Shown here piece by piece: positions 46,206-54,232 of a stretch of DNA of 64,000 bases (its first letter is position 1; each line of letters starts with the position of its first letter). The notes beneath the pieces were generated by a model. It made no database searches and was not told where the DNA came from. It saw nothing but the letters and a program-made list of their open reading frames with translations. Position numbers and translations under genes: made by a program. This DNA is from Candidatus Lachnocurva vaginae (GTDB lineage Bacteria > Bacillota > Clostridia > Lachnospirales > Lachnospiraceae), in contig CP049781.1 in the NCBI GenBank assembly GCA_011082265.1, forward strand, positions 992,001 to 1,056,000, read 5' to 3'.

Positions 46206-46240
46206 TAGGCAGTTTCAAAAGTTCATTTTGAAACTGCCTA
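46206..46240 (-). terminator. strong terminator at the end of the TOMM operon
   Basis: A 15-bp perfect stem (TAGGCAGTTTCAAAA and its complement) with a 5-base loop, followed on the minus strand by TTTTGTTATA. It lies 20 bp after the precursor peptide gene. Confidence 0.88.
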
Positions 46241-46259
46241 TATCTCATTGCATTAATTA

Positions 46260-46403
46260 TTAGAAATTAATCGTTGAACATGAACAGCAGCCCGAGCAAC
46301 AACAACAACAGCAGCATGCGGCACCAAATGACGTAGGCATATCCATTGAATATTCAAATAATGCATTGGTAGTGTTACAACTTGATACAAATTCTATATC
46401 CAT
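46260..46403 (-). CDS. sagA: streptolysin-S-like TOMM precursor peptide
   Basis: 47 aa. The leader has an LFEYSM element (compare the FxxxB recognition motif of SagA leaders). After FGAA comes a core with seven consecutive Cys, then SG, CC, S, C, and a short end STINF. Ten of the last 18 residues are Cys, plus Ser and Thr, all possible substrates for conversion to thiazoles and oxazoles. AAAGGAGG lies 8 bases before the ATG. It is the last gene of the biosynthetic operon, whereas sagA is first in Streptococcus. A possible private promoter lies in the 62-bp gap upstream. Identity as the substrate is strongly supported by context and composition. Confidence 0.9.
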   Translation of the reverse strand: MDIEFVSSCNTTNALFEYSMDMPTSFGAACCCCCCCSGCCSCSTINF

Positions 46404-46465
46404 AATTATCCTCCTTTCATTATTAATCATCAAAATATAATACTTTAAATTTATGTATTATATTT

Positions 46466-47224
46466 TTATATCCTTTCAAAATTATCTTTATATAGTTTAT
46501 ATACAACAAGTGATATTGACAATAACAGCCATATAAATATTACATACCATTTTATTCTGCCATATGAAGTGTCTAAATTTGCCCAATATTTTACTAAAAT
46601 CCAATTAGACTGTGTTGTCGGCAAATAAGACATAATTTTCTGAATGGACTCGGGAAATGAGTCATATCTTACCATTATTCCCGAACATATCATTAATATA
46701 AACATTATCGGAGTAGATACAGATTGTGCCGTCTTTTCAGATTTACACAATACTCCTACTACAAATCCAATCATAAAGGTTGATATTGCCATAATTATCC
46801 ATATCATTAGAAATTTTACTATTTCCCAAGGTGTTCCTATTTTTGCATTAAAAAATATTTTTGCACTTATAACTAATAGAAGACAACTAATAAATGTCAA
46901 AAAAACATTTACAAATATTTCCGAAAGTATAATTTGCCATAATTTAAATCCTCTAATACGATATAATTGCCATAATTTTTCACTTCTGTTTCCTGCTACT
47001 ATAACTGCGAATGATATAATCCCTGATGAAAAAAGTGAAAGTAACATCATTATCGGTAAATATATATCTATAAAATAACATCCATTAAATATCTTATTAT
47101 TTCCATTCATAAAAACAAATACACACATAAGCATTTGTGGGAAAAGTATAGTAAAAAATAATTCTATAGGCACTCTAAAAAGTAACTTAAATTCTAATAT
47201 TATAAATTCCAATAATTTTTTCAT
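46466..47224 (-). CDS. ABC-2 type permease of the TOMM exporter (SagH/I role)
   Basis: 252 aa with six membrane helices in the ABC-2 plan (N-terminal amphipathic start, helix pairs, and a conserved SDG-like turn near LPTTQSNWILVKYW). The ATG is preferred over an upstream TTG because AGAGG lies 6 bases upstream. It starts 3 bp inside the end of the ATPase gene, so the two are co-translated. Streptolysin operons often have two permeases (SagH and SagI); here only one is present, so the channel is probably a homodimer. Predicted role: export of the modified peptide. Confidence 0.85.
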   Translation of the reverse strand: MKKLLEFIILEFKLLFRVPIELFFTILFPQMLMCVFVFMNGNNKIFNGCYFIDIYLPIMMLLSLFSSGIISFAVIVAGNRSEKLWQLYRIRGFKLWQIILSEIFVNVFLTFISCLLLVISAKIFFNAKIGTPWEIVKFLMIWIIMAISTFMIGFVVGVLCKSEKTAQSVSTPIMFILMICSGIMVRYDSFPESIQKIMSYLPTTQSNWILVKYWANLDTSYGRIKWYVIFIWLLLSISLVVYKLYKDNFERI

Positions 47225-47226
47225 AC

Positions 47227-48102
47227 TCAACCTCTTTTATGATTTTCAATTATCTTATCGTAAAGTTCTGCTACATGAGGATCCTTAATCGTATAGTCTA
47301 TAACTTTTTCACTATTTTTTGATATTATATTTAAAGTGGAAGTCATATCCTTCTTGCCGTGAATATATACAATTATATGATTACCTACAATTTCAAAATC
47401 TTTAAATTCATTTTTTATTTCAGTATTAGTAAATTCTATATCTACAATTTTATTAACATTATACTTTTCATATAAATCAGCAAGCTTTCCATCTTCTATA
47501 ATTTCACCATTATATAACACAACTATTCTATTTGTAAGTGATTCTACTTCTTCAAAATAATGAGTAATCATAACAATAGTCTTATTTTTCTTATTTATAT
47601 CCTCTATAATGTATTTCGTTATTTCTCTTCTACTATTTGCATCAAGACCCGTAGTTATCTCATCTAAAAATAAAATCTCCGGATTATTTTGTAATGCAAC
47701 AATCAATTGCAATCTCTGCTTCTCACCACCCGATAGAGTAGAAATTCTTTGATTCATCTTATCATTCAGACCAAATTTATTTACTAACTCTTTATATGAA
47801 CCCTCAAATAAAAATAAATCCAAAACTTCCTTTACAGTCATAAGTCCATTCAATTTACTATCTTGCATATGTACACCTATTTTATAAGGCGGCAACTGTA
47901 AAAAATCATTTTCGACTTTTCCGACTTTGTATCTCTGTAACCCTAATATTGTATTAACCAATGTAGTTTTACCGGCTCCATTAGGTCCAATGATTGATAC
48001 CTGTTCTCCTTCATTTATTACTAAATTTATTCCATTGAGAATTTTTTTGTTACGAACTGACATGAATAAATTGGATATACTAATTTTTTTCAAATATGTC
48101 AT
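47227..48102 (-). CDS. sagG: ABC transporter ATP-binding protein of the TOMM exporter (SagG role)
   Basis: About 291 aa. Walker A is IIGPNGAGKTTLVNT, the signature is LSGGEKQRLQLI, Walker B is EILFLDEITTGLD, and the switch His is in MITHYFEEVE. The extended C-terminus (about 215-290) is typical of ABC-2 exporters. The start is ambiguous: the ATG used here overlaps the protease gene, and a TTG 9 bases later has better spacing to AAAGGGG. It shares its operon with a permease and the TOMM synthetase genes, so peptide export, and often self-protection, is the likely role. Confidence 0.9.
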   Translation of the reverse strand: MTYLKKISISNLFMSVRNKKILNGINLVINEGEQVSIIGPNGAGKTTLVNTILGLQRYKVGKVENDFLQLPPYKIGVHMQDSKLNGLMTVKEVLDLFLFEGSYKELVNKFGLNDKMNQRISTLSGGEKQRLQLIVALQNNPEILFLDEITTGLDANSRREITKYIIEDINKKNKTIVMITHYFEEVESLTNRIVVLYNGEIIEDGKLADLYEKYNVNKIVDIEFTNTEIKNEFKDFEIVGNHIIVYIHGKKDMTSTLNIISKNSEKVIDYTIKDPHVAELYDKIIENHKRG

Positions 48103-48694
48103 CCCCTTTCTTATATAATACAATATTAATCAAATTGAACACTAAGTGAGCTATTATATTAATCCAAATAGTTTTAACACAAAGAAATACTATTGATAAT
48201 AATATTCCTTCTATCAAAAATTTTTGCCAAAATACAATCTTATCAAAAAAGCTTTGATAATGATTAATAACTAAAACTAAAGCACTCAAAAATATAAATA
48301 TTATTTCATAGTTTATGTTAATTATACTTTTTCTATACAACCATTCTTTAATAGCCATACGAAAATATAATTCTTCCGGTGCAACAATACCTAATATTAT
48401 CAATATTTCACTTAGTTTCAATGTTACTTTTTTATATATTCGCTTTCTCCCTATTATATATTCTAGAGTAAAGACCACAAATCCAGTTATAATTCCAATA
48501 AAAATATAATAAAACTTAAAATCACAAACATAACTATAATCATCAATAATCTTAAAAGAGAAATATAATTCTGTTAATATAATTAATATTGAGTCTCTTA
48601 AAAAGGAAGTCCTTTTTGTAAGCAAATATAATATAGCAGGTAACCAACCGACATAAAGATAAATAAAATCAAGGTAATGGATGTGGAAGCTCAT
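48080..48694 (-). CDS. sagE: CPBP-family intramembrane protease (SagE-like)
   Basis: 204 aa with about seven membrane helices. The three CPBP (ABI) motifs are present: EELYFR (Glu-Glu and Arg), a His in LVLVINHYQ, and IIAHLVFN. In streptolysin clusters SagE is thought to remove the leader peptide or give immunity. The ATG was chosen because GGAGG lies 8 bases before it; a longer frame starts 15 bases upstream. It overlaps the YcaO gene by 26 bp and the ATPase gene downstream, so the operon is very tightly packed. Confidence 0.88.
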   Translation of the reverse strand: MSFHIHYLDFIYLYVGWLPAILYLLTKRTSFLRDSILIILTELYFSFKIIDDYSYVCDFKFYYIFIGIITGFVVFTLEYIIGRKRIYKKVTLKLSEILIILGIVAPEELYFRMAIKEWLYRKSIININYEIIFIFLSALVLVINHYQSFFDKIVFWQKFLIEGILLSIVFLCVKTIWINIIAHLVFNLINIVLYKKGDDIFEKN

Positions 48695-49985
48695 ACACGC
48701 ATCCTCCATATTCTTTCATTCTAGGATGATTTACAAAAGGTCTTCCCGGTAGGCACATCGGCAATAATTCCGGTATTATTGTTCTGATAACGTACCAATC
48801 GCGTTTTCCAATTTCAGGGCAAGTAATCTCGTAGCAACCAATAGAAAACTTATTTTTCCTACAATATTTTAAAATACTATAAAGCAATTCATTTTTTCTA
48901 ACTGAAACCACATCATTAATACTAATCTCTCCCGATATTCTACTATTTAAAAAATCTTTTTTCTTATCCTTATCTACTTCTGATGCCCAATATAAGACAT
49001 TTGAGTCCAAGTCTAAAAACTTATTGTTCCTATTTTGAGCCAATAAAAATTTTGAATTATCATAAACATATGAGCTAAAATTATATTGAAGGATCGTAGC
49101 AGCTTCAAGTAAACCTCTATATAGTGTTTTACGCGGATCTGCTCCACCTTGAACTCCAAACGAATATAGAGGATACCCATTTGATGTTATAAATATACCA
49201 AATATCGGAAACGGTTTGTCCAAGGTGAAATCCAACACCAAAAGATTGTACTCTTCTGATATTAATTTATTAGAATAAATAAAATCTCTCATGTCTTTAT
49301 CTAAAATCACTTTGGGAACTTTAACATCTTTTGCATACCAGCTCAACATAAAAGAATCGATCTGTAAGTACTCTATAAGTGCATTTTCTATTGCTTTTTC
49401 TCTATTGGTATAAGTTGCAGTTCCTGTAGAAACTCCTATGTATGCCCTTTTTTCCTCTATCGGATTCCTATAATCTGGATACCCTAAAAAGAACATCTGA
49501 GCCGGTATATAAAGCGGTTCACCTACATAAATTTCATTTATTGCAATCCATCCTATCAAATCAGAATCACCAATACAGGATATAAAATCTTGTTTTTCAA
49601 TACTATAAACATTTAAATATTTCAATGGCATTACGTTTTTCCCACTTGCTATAAGTTCCTTATAAGTTGCGTATAATATATTCTTATTTAGAAAGGCATG
49701 AGAATAAACCACAGAATATCTTTCTAAGCTTTCCCCTATCAATCTAATCAATGCTTCTTCTCTAGTACAGCCATATCCTGATAGGTGATAAGCAATTTTA
49801 GAATCATTTCCCAACAACCTGCCGTAATTTGGAAAATCTGCTGTCATCGCAAAATACTTTACCTGTTCTTCTGAACTTTGTGGTTGATAAATTTTGTTAT
49901 TTAATATACCATTATGACTTCCTGAAATTTCTTTAAAAAAAGAATATATTTCCGAAAAGCTTTCTCTCGGTGTAGAAACAATCAT
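48669..49985 (-). CDS. sagD: YcaO cyclodehydratase of the TOMM synthetase (SagD-like)
   Basis: 438 aa. YcaO proteins use ATP to phosphorylate the peptide backbone and close Cys, Ser and Thr into azolines. Visible marks are GYGCTREEALIRLIGESLER, with the Glu residues that bind Mg-ATP, EKAIENALIEYLQIDSF, and the C-terminal ELPHPLP. The final proline-rich PxPxP motif is diagnostic for azoline-forming YcaO enzymes and orders the active site. It lies 13 bp after the SagC-like partner, the usual pair. Confidence in the reaction class is high. Confidence 0.95.
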   Translation of the reverse strand: MIVSTPRESFSEIYSFFKEISGSHNGILNNKIYQPQSSEEQVKYFAMTADFPNYGRLLGNDSKIAYHLSGYGCTREEALIRLIGESLERYSVVYSHAFLNKNILYATYKELIASGKNVMPLKYLNVYSIEKQDFISCIGDSDLIGWIAINEIYVGEPLYIPAQMFFLGYPDYRNPIEEKRAYIGVSTGTATYTNREKAIENALIEYLQIDSFMLSWYAKDVKVPKVILDKDMRDFIYSNKLISEEYNLLVLDFTLDKPFPIFGIFITSNGYPLYSFGVQGGADPRKTLYRGLLEAATILQYNFSSYVYDNSKFLLAQNRNNKFLDLDSNVLYWASEVDKDKKKDFLNSRISGEISINDVVSVRKNELLYSILKYCRKNKFSIGCYEITCPEIGKRDWYVIRTIIPELLPMCLPGRPFVNHPRMKEYGGCVYELPHPLP

Positions 49986-49998
49986 AACTCCCCCCGTA

Positions 49999-50976
49999 TC
50001 ATGAATTTACACTTAATGCAGATTCATTTTCTAATGATTTTAAAATCCTCTTTAATTTAACATTTCTCTCAGCATTTTCTTGTTGACCAATATACCCACA
50101 GATTGGGCAAAAAGATAGACGTAAAAGATTTTCATATCTGACTTCTAAAGTTCTGGAAAAAGCAGCCAATATTCTACCGCTTATAGGAACTACACCGGTT
50201 TTTATATATTCACAACAGCATTTCAAAACATGTACAAACATAAGATCGTACGTATACTTAGACTCTTCATCTAAACTACTATTATTATGAAGAATAGGTT
50301 GATAATTGAATTTATCAATTTTCATTTTTGCTATCATTCGATTAGAAAAACATTCATAGCAACCTGTATACTTCTTTTTAACACCAAACAAATATCCAAA
50401 TTCATTATCAATGAATGAATATACAACCTCTTTCTTATCTATTAAATAATTTATTGTTTTACACAAAGCATCATTTACTTTAGAAAGAAACACTACTATT
50501 AAATTTAAGTTATTTTCTTGAAGGTACTCATTCATTTTTCGTTTTATATTATCAGCCTTTAACGGATCTTGTTTTAATTCATATATATACGTTTTACCTA
50601 ATAATTCATTAGTAAACTTATCCGTAGTCATTACTTCAAATTTATCCTTAATATTGGTTTTATTAATTCTACTTACCATATATTGTTCATTATCAGTGAT
50701 TAATAAAATTCTACTTTCATCATTTGATTTGTAATCGGATTCATATATAAATCCTGCCTGAATCAAGCGTTCAATACTATCTTTGTATTTTTTTACATCT
50801 TTAAGTACGACTTTACCCTCTAACATATCCTTAAATAATCTATATATTAACTCTTTCTCTTTATCATTATCATAACTTATGTTTACTCGAATAAAATTCC
50901 AATAGCCTCTTGTTACTATTATTTTATTTTGACTTTCGTCTATATATAATTCTGTATCGTTATAAAGTTTAAGCAT
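49999..50976 (-). CDS. sagC: TOMM cyclodehydratase partner, E1-like (SagC-like)
   Basis: 325 aa. The N-terminal winged-helix-like region (about 1-95) should be the leader-peptide-binding RRE fold. The diverged ThiF/E1-like body is marked by two Cys pairs, TGCYECFSNR (about 205) and SFCPICGYIG (about 295), which form the structural zinc site of SagC/McbB proteins. The protein presents the leader to the YcaO enzyme. The ATG overlaps the sagB stop by 8 bp and follows GGGGG; a GTG 15 bases upstream is less likely. Sequence identity to characterised SagC appears low, but position and the zinc site make the call reasonable. Confidence 0.88.
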   Translation of the reverse strand: MLKLYNDTELYIDESQNKIIVTRGYWNFIRVNISYDNDKEKELIYRLFKDMLEGKVVLKDVKKYKDSIERLIQAGFIYESDYKSNDESRILLITDNEQYMVSRINKTNIKDKFEVMTTDKFTNELLGKTYIYELKQDPLKADNIKRKMNEYLQENNLNLIVVFLSKVNDALCKTINYLIDKKEVVYSFIDNEFGYLFGVKKKYTGCYECFSNRMIAKMKIDKFNYQPILHNNSSLDEESKYTYDLMFVHVLKCCCEYIKTGVVPISGRILAAFSRTLEVRYENLLRLSFCPICGYIGQQENAERNVKLKRILKSLENESALSVNS

Positions 50977-51838
50977 CTTGCAAACCCCCACAAATTATAC
51001 TGTAAATACAATGTTTATTAATTCCATCAACCCCTAACCATTCCTCACTTAACGGTTTATCAAATCCTCCTATATCACAAGTCCCCACATGATTATCAAC
51101 TGACAAAATATGTATAGTTTGAGCAATACAGCCGGTCTCAATAAATCCTAATCCCATTGCTAAATCACCATATTTTTGATAATTTTTTTCATAATCGTAA
51201 ACAAAAAAGAATATCCCTGCACAATGTTCAATATCTAAGACCACTTGATTTGAGAGAATTTCTTTCACCTTAGAATATCCTCCTGATTTTATCAGCTTTA
51301 GTATCTGATTCACAGCCTCATACTTGTAAAGCCCTTCTTGTAAACCTTCAATATGTTTTGCATAGAAATATAACTCTATAGGATACAATCCACCCCCTGA
51401 TGGAGTAGTCTTTAAAATAAAACCTTGATTTTCATGCATGCTTTGTGAACCAACTATTATATTTGACAAAGCATTTAACGAAATAGCTTTTCCACTATAT
51501 TTTCTAATACTTCTTCTACGATTTACTACTTCTGTAACATAACTGGGGGCTTCATTTATTTCTAATTTTATTCCGGACGTTTCTGCAGAATCTTTCATAG
51601 CTTTATTAATAACAGGATAAAATTCTTTTCCATAAATTGAAATATTTATAGCATTACCCAATCTAATCGTCTGATAATTTAATAAATATGTTAATCCTAT
51701 TTCTTCCACTGAATCAACCATTCTCGCCTGTAATACGTTTATAGGAATATTTAAATTAGTTTTTCCATATGAATCCTCAATAATACTAAGCCTATCATCC
51801 AACATTTTAGCAAATCGGTTATCCTTTGATAATTTCAT
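50969..51838 (-). CDS. sagB: TOMM azoline dehydrogenase, nitroreductase fold (SagB-like)
   Basis: 289 aa. FMN-dependent enzyme that oxidises azolines to aromatic thiazoles and oxazoles. The core starts at about residue 108 with VVNRRRSIRKYSGKAIS, and the characteristic TPSGGGLYPIELYFYA follows at about 158; both are standard for the SagB/ThcOx family. The C-terminal part holds LGFIETGCIAQTI. A catalytic Lys-Tyr pair may lie in LYKYE. First gene of the operon, after a leader of about 250 bp from the repeated promoter. AAGGAAG lies about 8 bases before the ATG. Confidence 0.93.
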   Translation of the reverse strand: MKLSKDNRFAKMLDDRLSIIEDSYGKTNLNIPINVLQARMVDSVEEIGLTYLLNYQTIRLGNAINISIYGKEFYPVINKAMKDSAETSGIKLEINEAPSYVTEVVNRRRSIRKYSGKAISLNALSNIIVGSQSMHENQGFILKTTPSGGGLYPIELYFYAKHIEGLQEGLYKYEAVNQILKLIKSGGYSKVKEILSNQVVLDIEHCAGIFFFVYDYEKNYQKYGDLAMGLGFIETGCIAQTIHILSVDNHVGTCDIGGFDKPLSEEWLGVDGINKHCIYSIICGGLQDA

Positions 51839-52090
51839 AATTAATTACTTCCTTATTTTCATTATTTTTCATAAATACATCCCCATGTCTAGCTAAACAA
51901 ACTGTATTTTTTTGTTCAAATATCAATATTGTACCCACATAACATCAAATTAATAGCAAATATTGTATTCTTCTATTTTTTCACTTGACATTATATACAC
52001 GCACTTTCTTGCACCATATACCTGCCTTTAATAGCCCTTAGTTACATTAATAAAAGATTATTCTCATCGCTTAAGCAGTTTTTATTACTA
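51839..52090 (-). other. long leader of the TOMM operon
   Basis: About 250 bases between the repeated promoter and sagB, without a convincing gene. Read on the minus strand it has a few tiny frames: a 13-codon one starting MSSEKIEEYNI, and a GTG- or TTG-started frame of about 38 codons containing KNTVCLARHGDVFMKNNENK that runs into sagB out of frame. Either could be a small peptide or a regulatory upstream frame. I see no known riboswitch fold. Confidence 0.45.
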
Positions 52091-52110
52091 ATGATTAATC
52101 ATCTACTCAT

Positions 52111-52174
52111 AATATAGCATGTTAAAAAAATAATTGGGCTACCTTTCCTAAAAACCCCATTTTTATTTCCTGAA
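52111..52174 (-). promoter_or_regulatory. repeated promoter block B with paired LytTR-like sites (TOMM operon)
   Basis: Same layout as block A: TTCAGGAAA (52166-52174) and TTTAGGAAA (52144-52152), 22 bp apart, -10 TATATT (52111-52116), then the TGATTAATCA palindrome. It implies that the LytTR regulators control sagB and the genes after it. Confidence 0.75.
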
Positions 52175-52322
52175 TTTTATGTTTTTTTTATTTAAGAGTC
52201 GTTTTTTATAAAAAGTAGGCTTATAAAACGAAAATATGTTATTTTATAAAAATAACCTCTAAACTGAATAGATTTATGATATGTACCCCTTTTACTGGAC
52301 AAACCGGTGAAAGGGGTTTTGT

Positions 52323-52886
52323 ATGAAATACGATTATGTTTTTAAACTTAATGCTGTAGAACTATATCGCTCTGGTCAGTGGATTGAGACACCAGAAGGT
52401 ATAAGTCAAAAGAATTTTAGAAAAAGAATTGTACAATGGTCAAGAATTGCAGATATATATGGTCTTGATTCTCTTCGGCATTCAACTACATGTAAAGAAC
52501 GTTCGGCTGAATGTAGATATCAGTTAGTAGCTCGTGTACTTGCCGGTGAATCACAAAAATCTGTTGCTATTAGTGCAGGAATTGATAGTGGATTATTGTC
52601 TAAATGGGTTCAGACATATAAAATTAAAGGGTATGAAGGATTAAATCTCAAAAAAGGTAGAAAAAGTAAGAAGGAAGCAAACGTGAGCAAGAAATCCAAA
52701 CCCACTGATTTAACCCCATCAGAACGTGAAGAATTAATTCGTCTTAGAGCAGAAACTGAATACTTAAAAACGGAGAATGAAGCAATAAAAAAATTAATCG
52801 CCTTGAGACACGAAAAATGGGCTGCGGAACTCAAGGCGAAAAAGCAGCAATCATCAAAGAACTCCGAGAAAAAGGATACCAATTAA
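52323..52886 (+). CDS. IS3-family transposase OrfA
   Basis: 187 aa. Two helix-turn-helix units (about 1-120, including LVARVLAGESQKSVAISAG) bind the element ends, and a leucine-zipper-like region near the C-terminus (about 133-165, LRAETEYLKTENEAIKKLIA) dimerises. Within the zipper, seven consecutive A (52787-52793) in the phase A-AAA-AAA form a standard -1 slippery site, so a fraction of ribosomes should pass into the orfB frame and make the active OrfAB fusion. Start at ATG 40 bp inside the left end. Confidence 0.92.
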   Translation: MKYDYVFKLNAVELYRSGQWIETPEGISQKNFRKRIVQWSRIADIYGLDSLRHSTTCKERSAECRYQLVARVLAGESQKSVAISAGIDSGLLSKWVQTYKIKGYEGLNLKKGRKSKKEANVSKKSKPTDLTPSEREELIRLRAETEYLKTENEAIKKLIALRHEKWAAELKAKKQQSSKNSEKKDTN

Positions 52887-53698
52887 AATATCTCTTAAAA
52901 GCTATTGGCGTGTCTAAATCAACTTATTATTTTGAGATTAACAAATCAGATGTAGTTGCTGATCGCAATGAAGAATTACTGATTGTTATTAGAGAAATAT
53001 TTGAAAAAAACAAGCATAGATATGGTGTTCGTAGAATTTATCATGAATTACTAAATCGTGGATATCATATAAATCATAAGCGAGTTCAACGCCTTATGCA
53101 TGAAGCAGGATTAGCCGGTAAGCGTCCAAAGGAAAAATACCATTCTTATAAGGGCGAAGTAGGTAAGATTGCTGATAATGTAATAAATAGGGATTTCAGT
53201 ACAACAGCACCATTGCAGAAATGGACAACAGATGTCTCTCAGTTTAACTTTTCATGGGGGAAATGTTACATATCGCCTGTATTGGATATGAATACAAATG
53301 AAATTATCTCATATGATTTGTCCAAAAGCCCTAATCTTAAGCAGATAGAAAGAATGCTTGATAAAGCTTTTGATAAGTTTCCTTCTGTTGAGGGCTTAGT
53401 ATTTCATTCGGATCAAGGTTGGCAGTATATGCATGCCTATTTTAGAAATACATTAAAAGAACGTGGGATCATTCAGTCTATGTCACGTAAAGGAAACTGC
53501 TATGACAATTGCATCATGGAGACATTCTTTGGGAGATTAAAGAACGAGATGTATTATGGATATGAGAAAGACTATTCTTCCTTTGAAGAATTCTCAAAAG
53601 CAGTTGAAGAATATATAGATTACTATAATAATAAAAGAATTCAAGCAAAAACAAAATGGATGCCACCTGTAAAGTACAGAATAGCATCCATGTGTTGA
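52817..53698 (+). CDS. IS3-family transposase OrfB (DDE catalytic domain)
   Basis: 293 aa in the -1 frame relative to orfA. The frame is open back to the slippery site, so the true product is probably an OrfAB fusion rather than protein from the internal ATG. An HTH_21 region (RYGVRRIYHELLNRGYHINHKRVQRLMHEAGL) precedes the rve integrase core. Catalytic residues are visible as Asp in KWTTDVSQF, Asp in FHSDQGWQY and Glu in CYDNCIMETFFGRLKNEM. All three are intact, so the element should be able to move. Confidence 0.95.
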   Translation: MGCGTQGEKAAIIKELREKGYQLKYLLKAIGVSKSTYYFEINKSDVVADRNEELLIVIREIFEKNKHRYGVRRIYHELLNRGYHINHKRVQRLMHEAGLAGKRPKEKYHSYKGEVGKIADNVINRDFSTTAPLQKWTTDVSQFNFSWGKCYISPVLDMNTNEIISYDLSKSPNLKQIERMLDKAFDKFPSVEGLVFHSDQGWQYMHAYFRNTLKERGIIQSMSRKGNCYDNCIMETFFGRLKNEMYYGYEKDYSSFEEFSKAVEEYIDYYNNKRIQAKTKWMPPVKYRIASMC

Positions 53699-53743
53699 GC
53701 TTAATTAGCTAATGAATGTGTCCAGGATTCTGGGTACATATCA

Positions 53744-53767
53744 TTATTTCATATCAGCTTAGAGGTT
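53744..53767. repeat. LytTR-gene end remnant and right arm of split hairpin
   Basis: TTATTTCATATCAGC repeats the last codons of the LytTR genes. TCAGCTTAGAGGTT is the complement, with one mismatch, of AACCTCTAAACTGA at 52254-52267. Before the IS arrived these formed a 14-bp stem, probably a terminator for the small membrane protein gene nearby. Confidence 0.7.
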
Positions 53768-53796
53768 TAAATTTATCTATAAATCGGTAATTATGA

Positions 53797-54057
53797 TTAT
53801 CTTTTAATATATAAGATATCAAAAAGTTTTACTATAATGCAAATCCATATCATGCTTTCCATATAAATCCTATATTTTTTACTAATAGATTTATCAAATA
53901 GAACCAAAACAGATGATAAAAGATATGCTACGATTTCAACATATGTAGCATTTGTAGAACTTATATTTATATCAAAATACTTTACAGCAATACTAAACGC
54001 TGTACCTATAGCAAAAAAAATCCGGCTAAAAAAGTTTACGATTTTCAAACTAATCAC
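53797..54057 (-). CDS. small three-span membrane protein in the island
   Basis: 86 aa, not recognised. Three hydrophobic segments at about 8-27, 38-55 and 63-83 are joined by short polar turns with Lys and Arg. The proposed GTG start follows GGAAG at short spacing. It lies downstream of the second LytTR gene and ends just before the hairpin split by the IS element. Size, topology and place next to toxin genes would suit an immunity protein, but there is no sequence evidence for that. It could instead be a remnant of a larger membrane protein. Confidence 0.5.
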   Translation of the reverse strand: MISLKIVNFFSRIFFAIGTAFSIAVKYFDINISSTNATYVEIVAYLLSSVLVLFDKSISKKYRIYMESMIWICIIVKLFDILYIKR

Positions 54058-54124
54058 ACTTCCATATAATTAATAAAATTCGCATCCTACAATATCATGA
54101 GATACAAAGATGGTTTGTGGTATA

Positions 54125-54232
54125 TTTCCTGAATTTTATGTTTTTTTTATTTAAGATTCGTTTTTTATAAAAAGTAGGCTTATAAAACGAAAATATGTTA
54201 TTTCATAAAAATAACCTCTAAACTGATTAGAT
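54125..54232. repeat. truncated fourth copy of the promoter-block repeat
   Basis: Matches the upstream half of blocks A-C (from TTTCCTGAATTTTATG through the GTAGGCTTATAAAACG stretch to the LytTR-gene end), but lacks the second LytTR-like site and the -10 region. It keeps only one 9-bp site (54125-54133) and should not be an active promoter. Confidence 0.8.

Larger units (their letters stand above)
52277..53743 (+). mobile_element. IS3-family (IS150-like) insertion sequence, about 1467 bp, apparently intact
   Basis: The terminal inverted repeats are TGATATGTACCC, 7 variable bases, then TGGAC at both ends. The flanking target duplication is TTA. The uninterrupted target (GATTTATTTCATATCAG) is preserved elsewhere in the window, after both LytTR genes. 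It carries overlapping orfA and orfB with a frameshift signal. It landed in the loop of an imperfect hairpin upstream of the TOMM promoter. Confidence 0.92.

Noticed and set aside
51839..52090. Second TOMM precursor gene before sagB
   Set aside because: None of the small frames here has a Cys/Ser/Thr-rich core or a good ribosome site; the 47-aa peptide after the permease fits far better.
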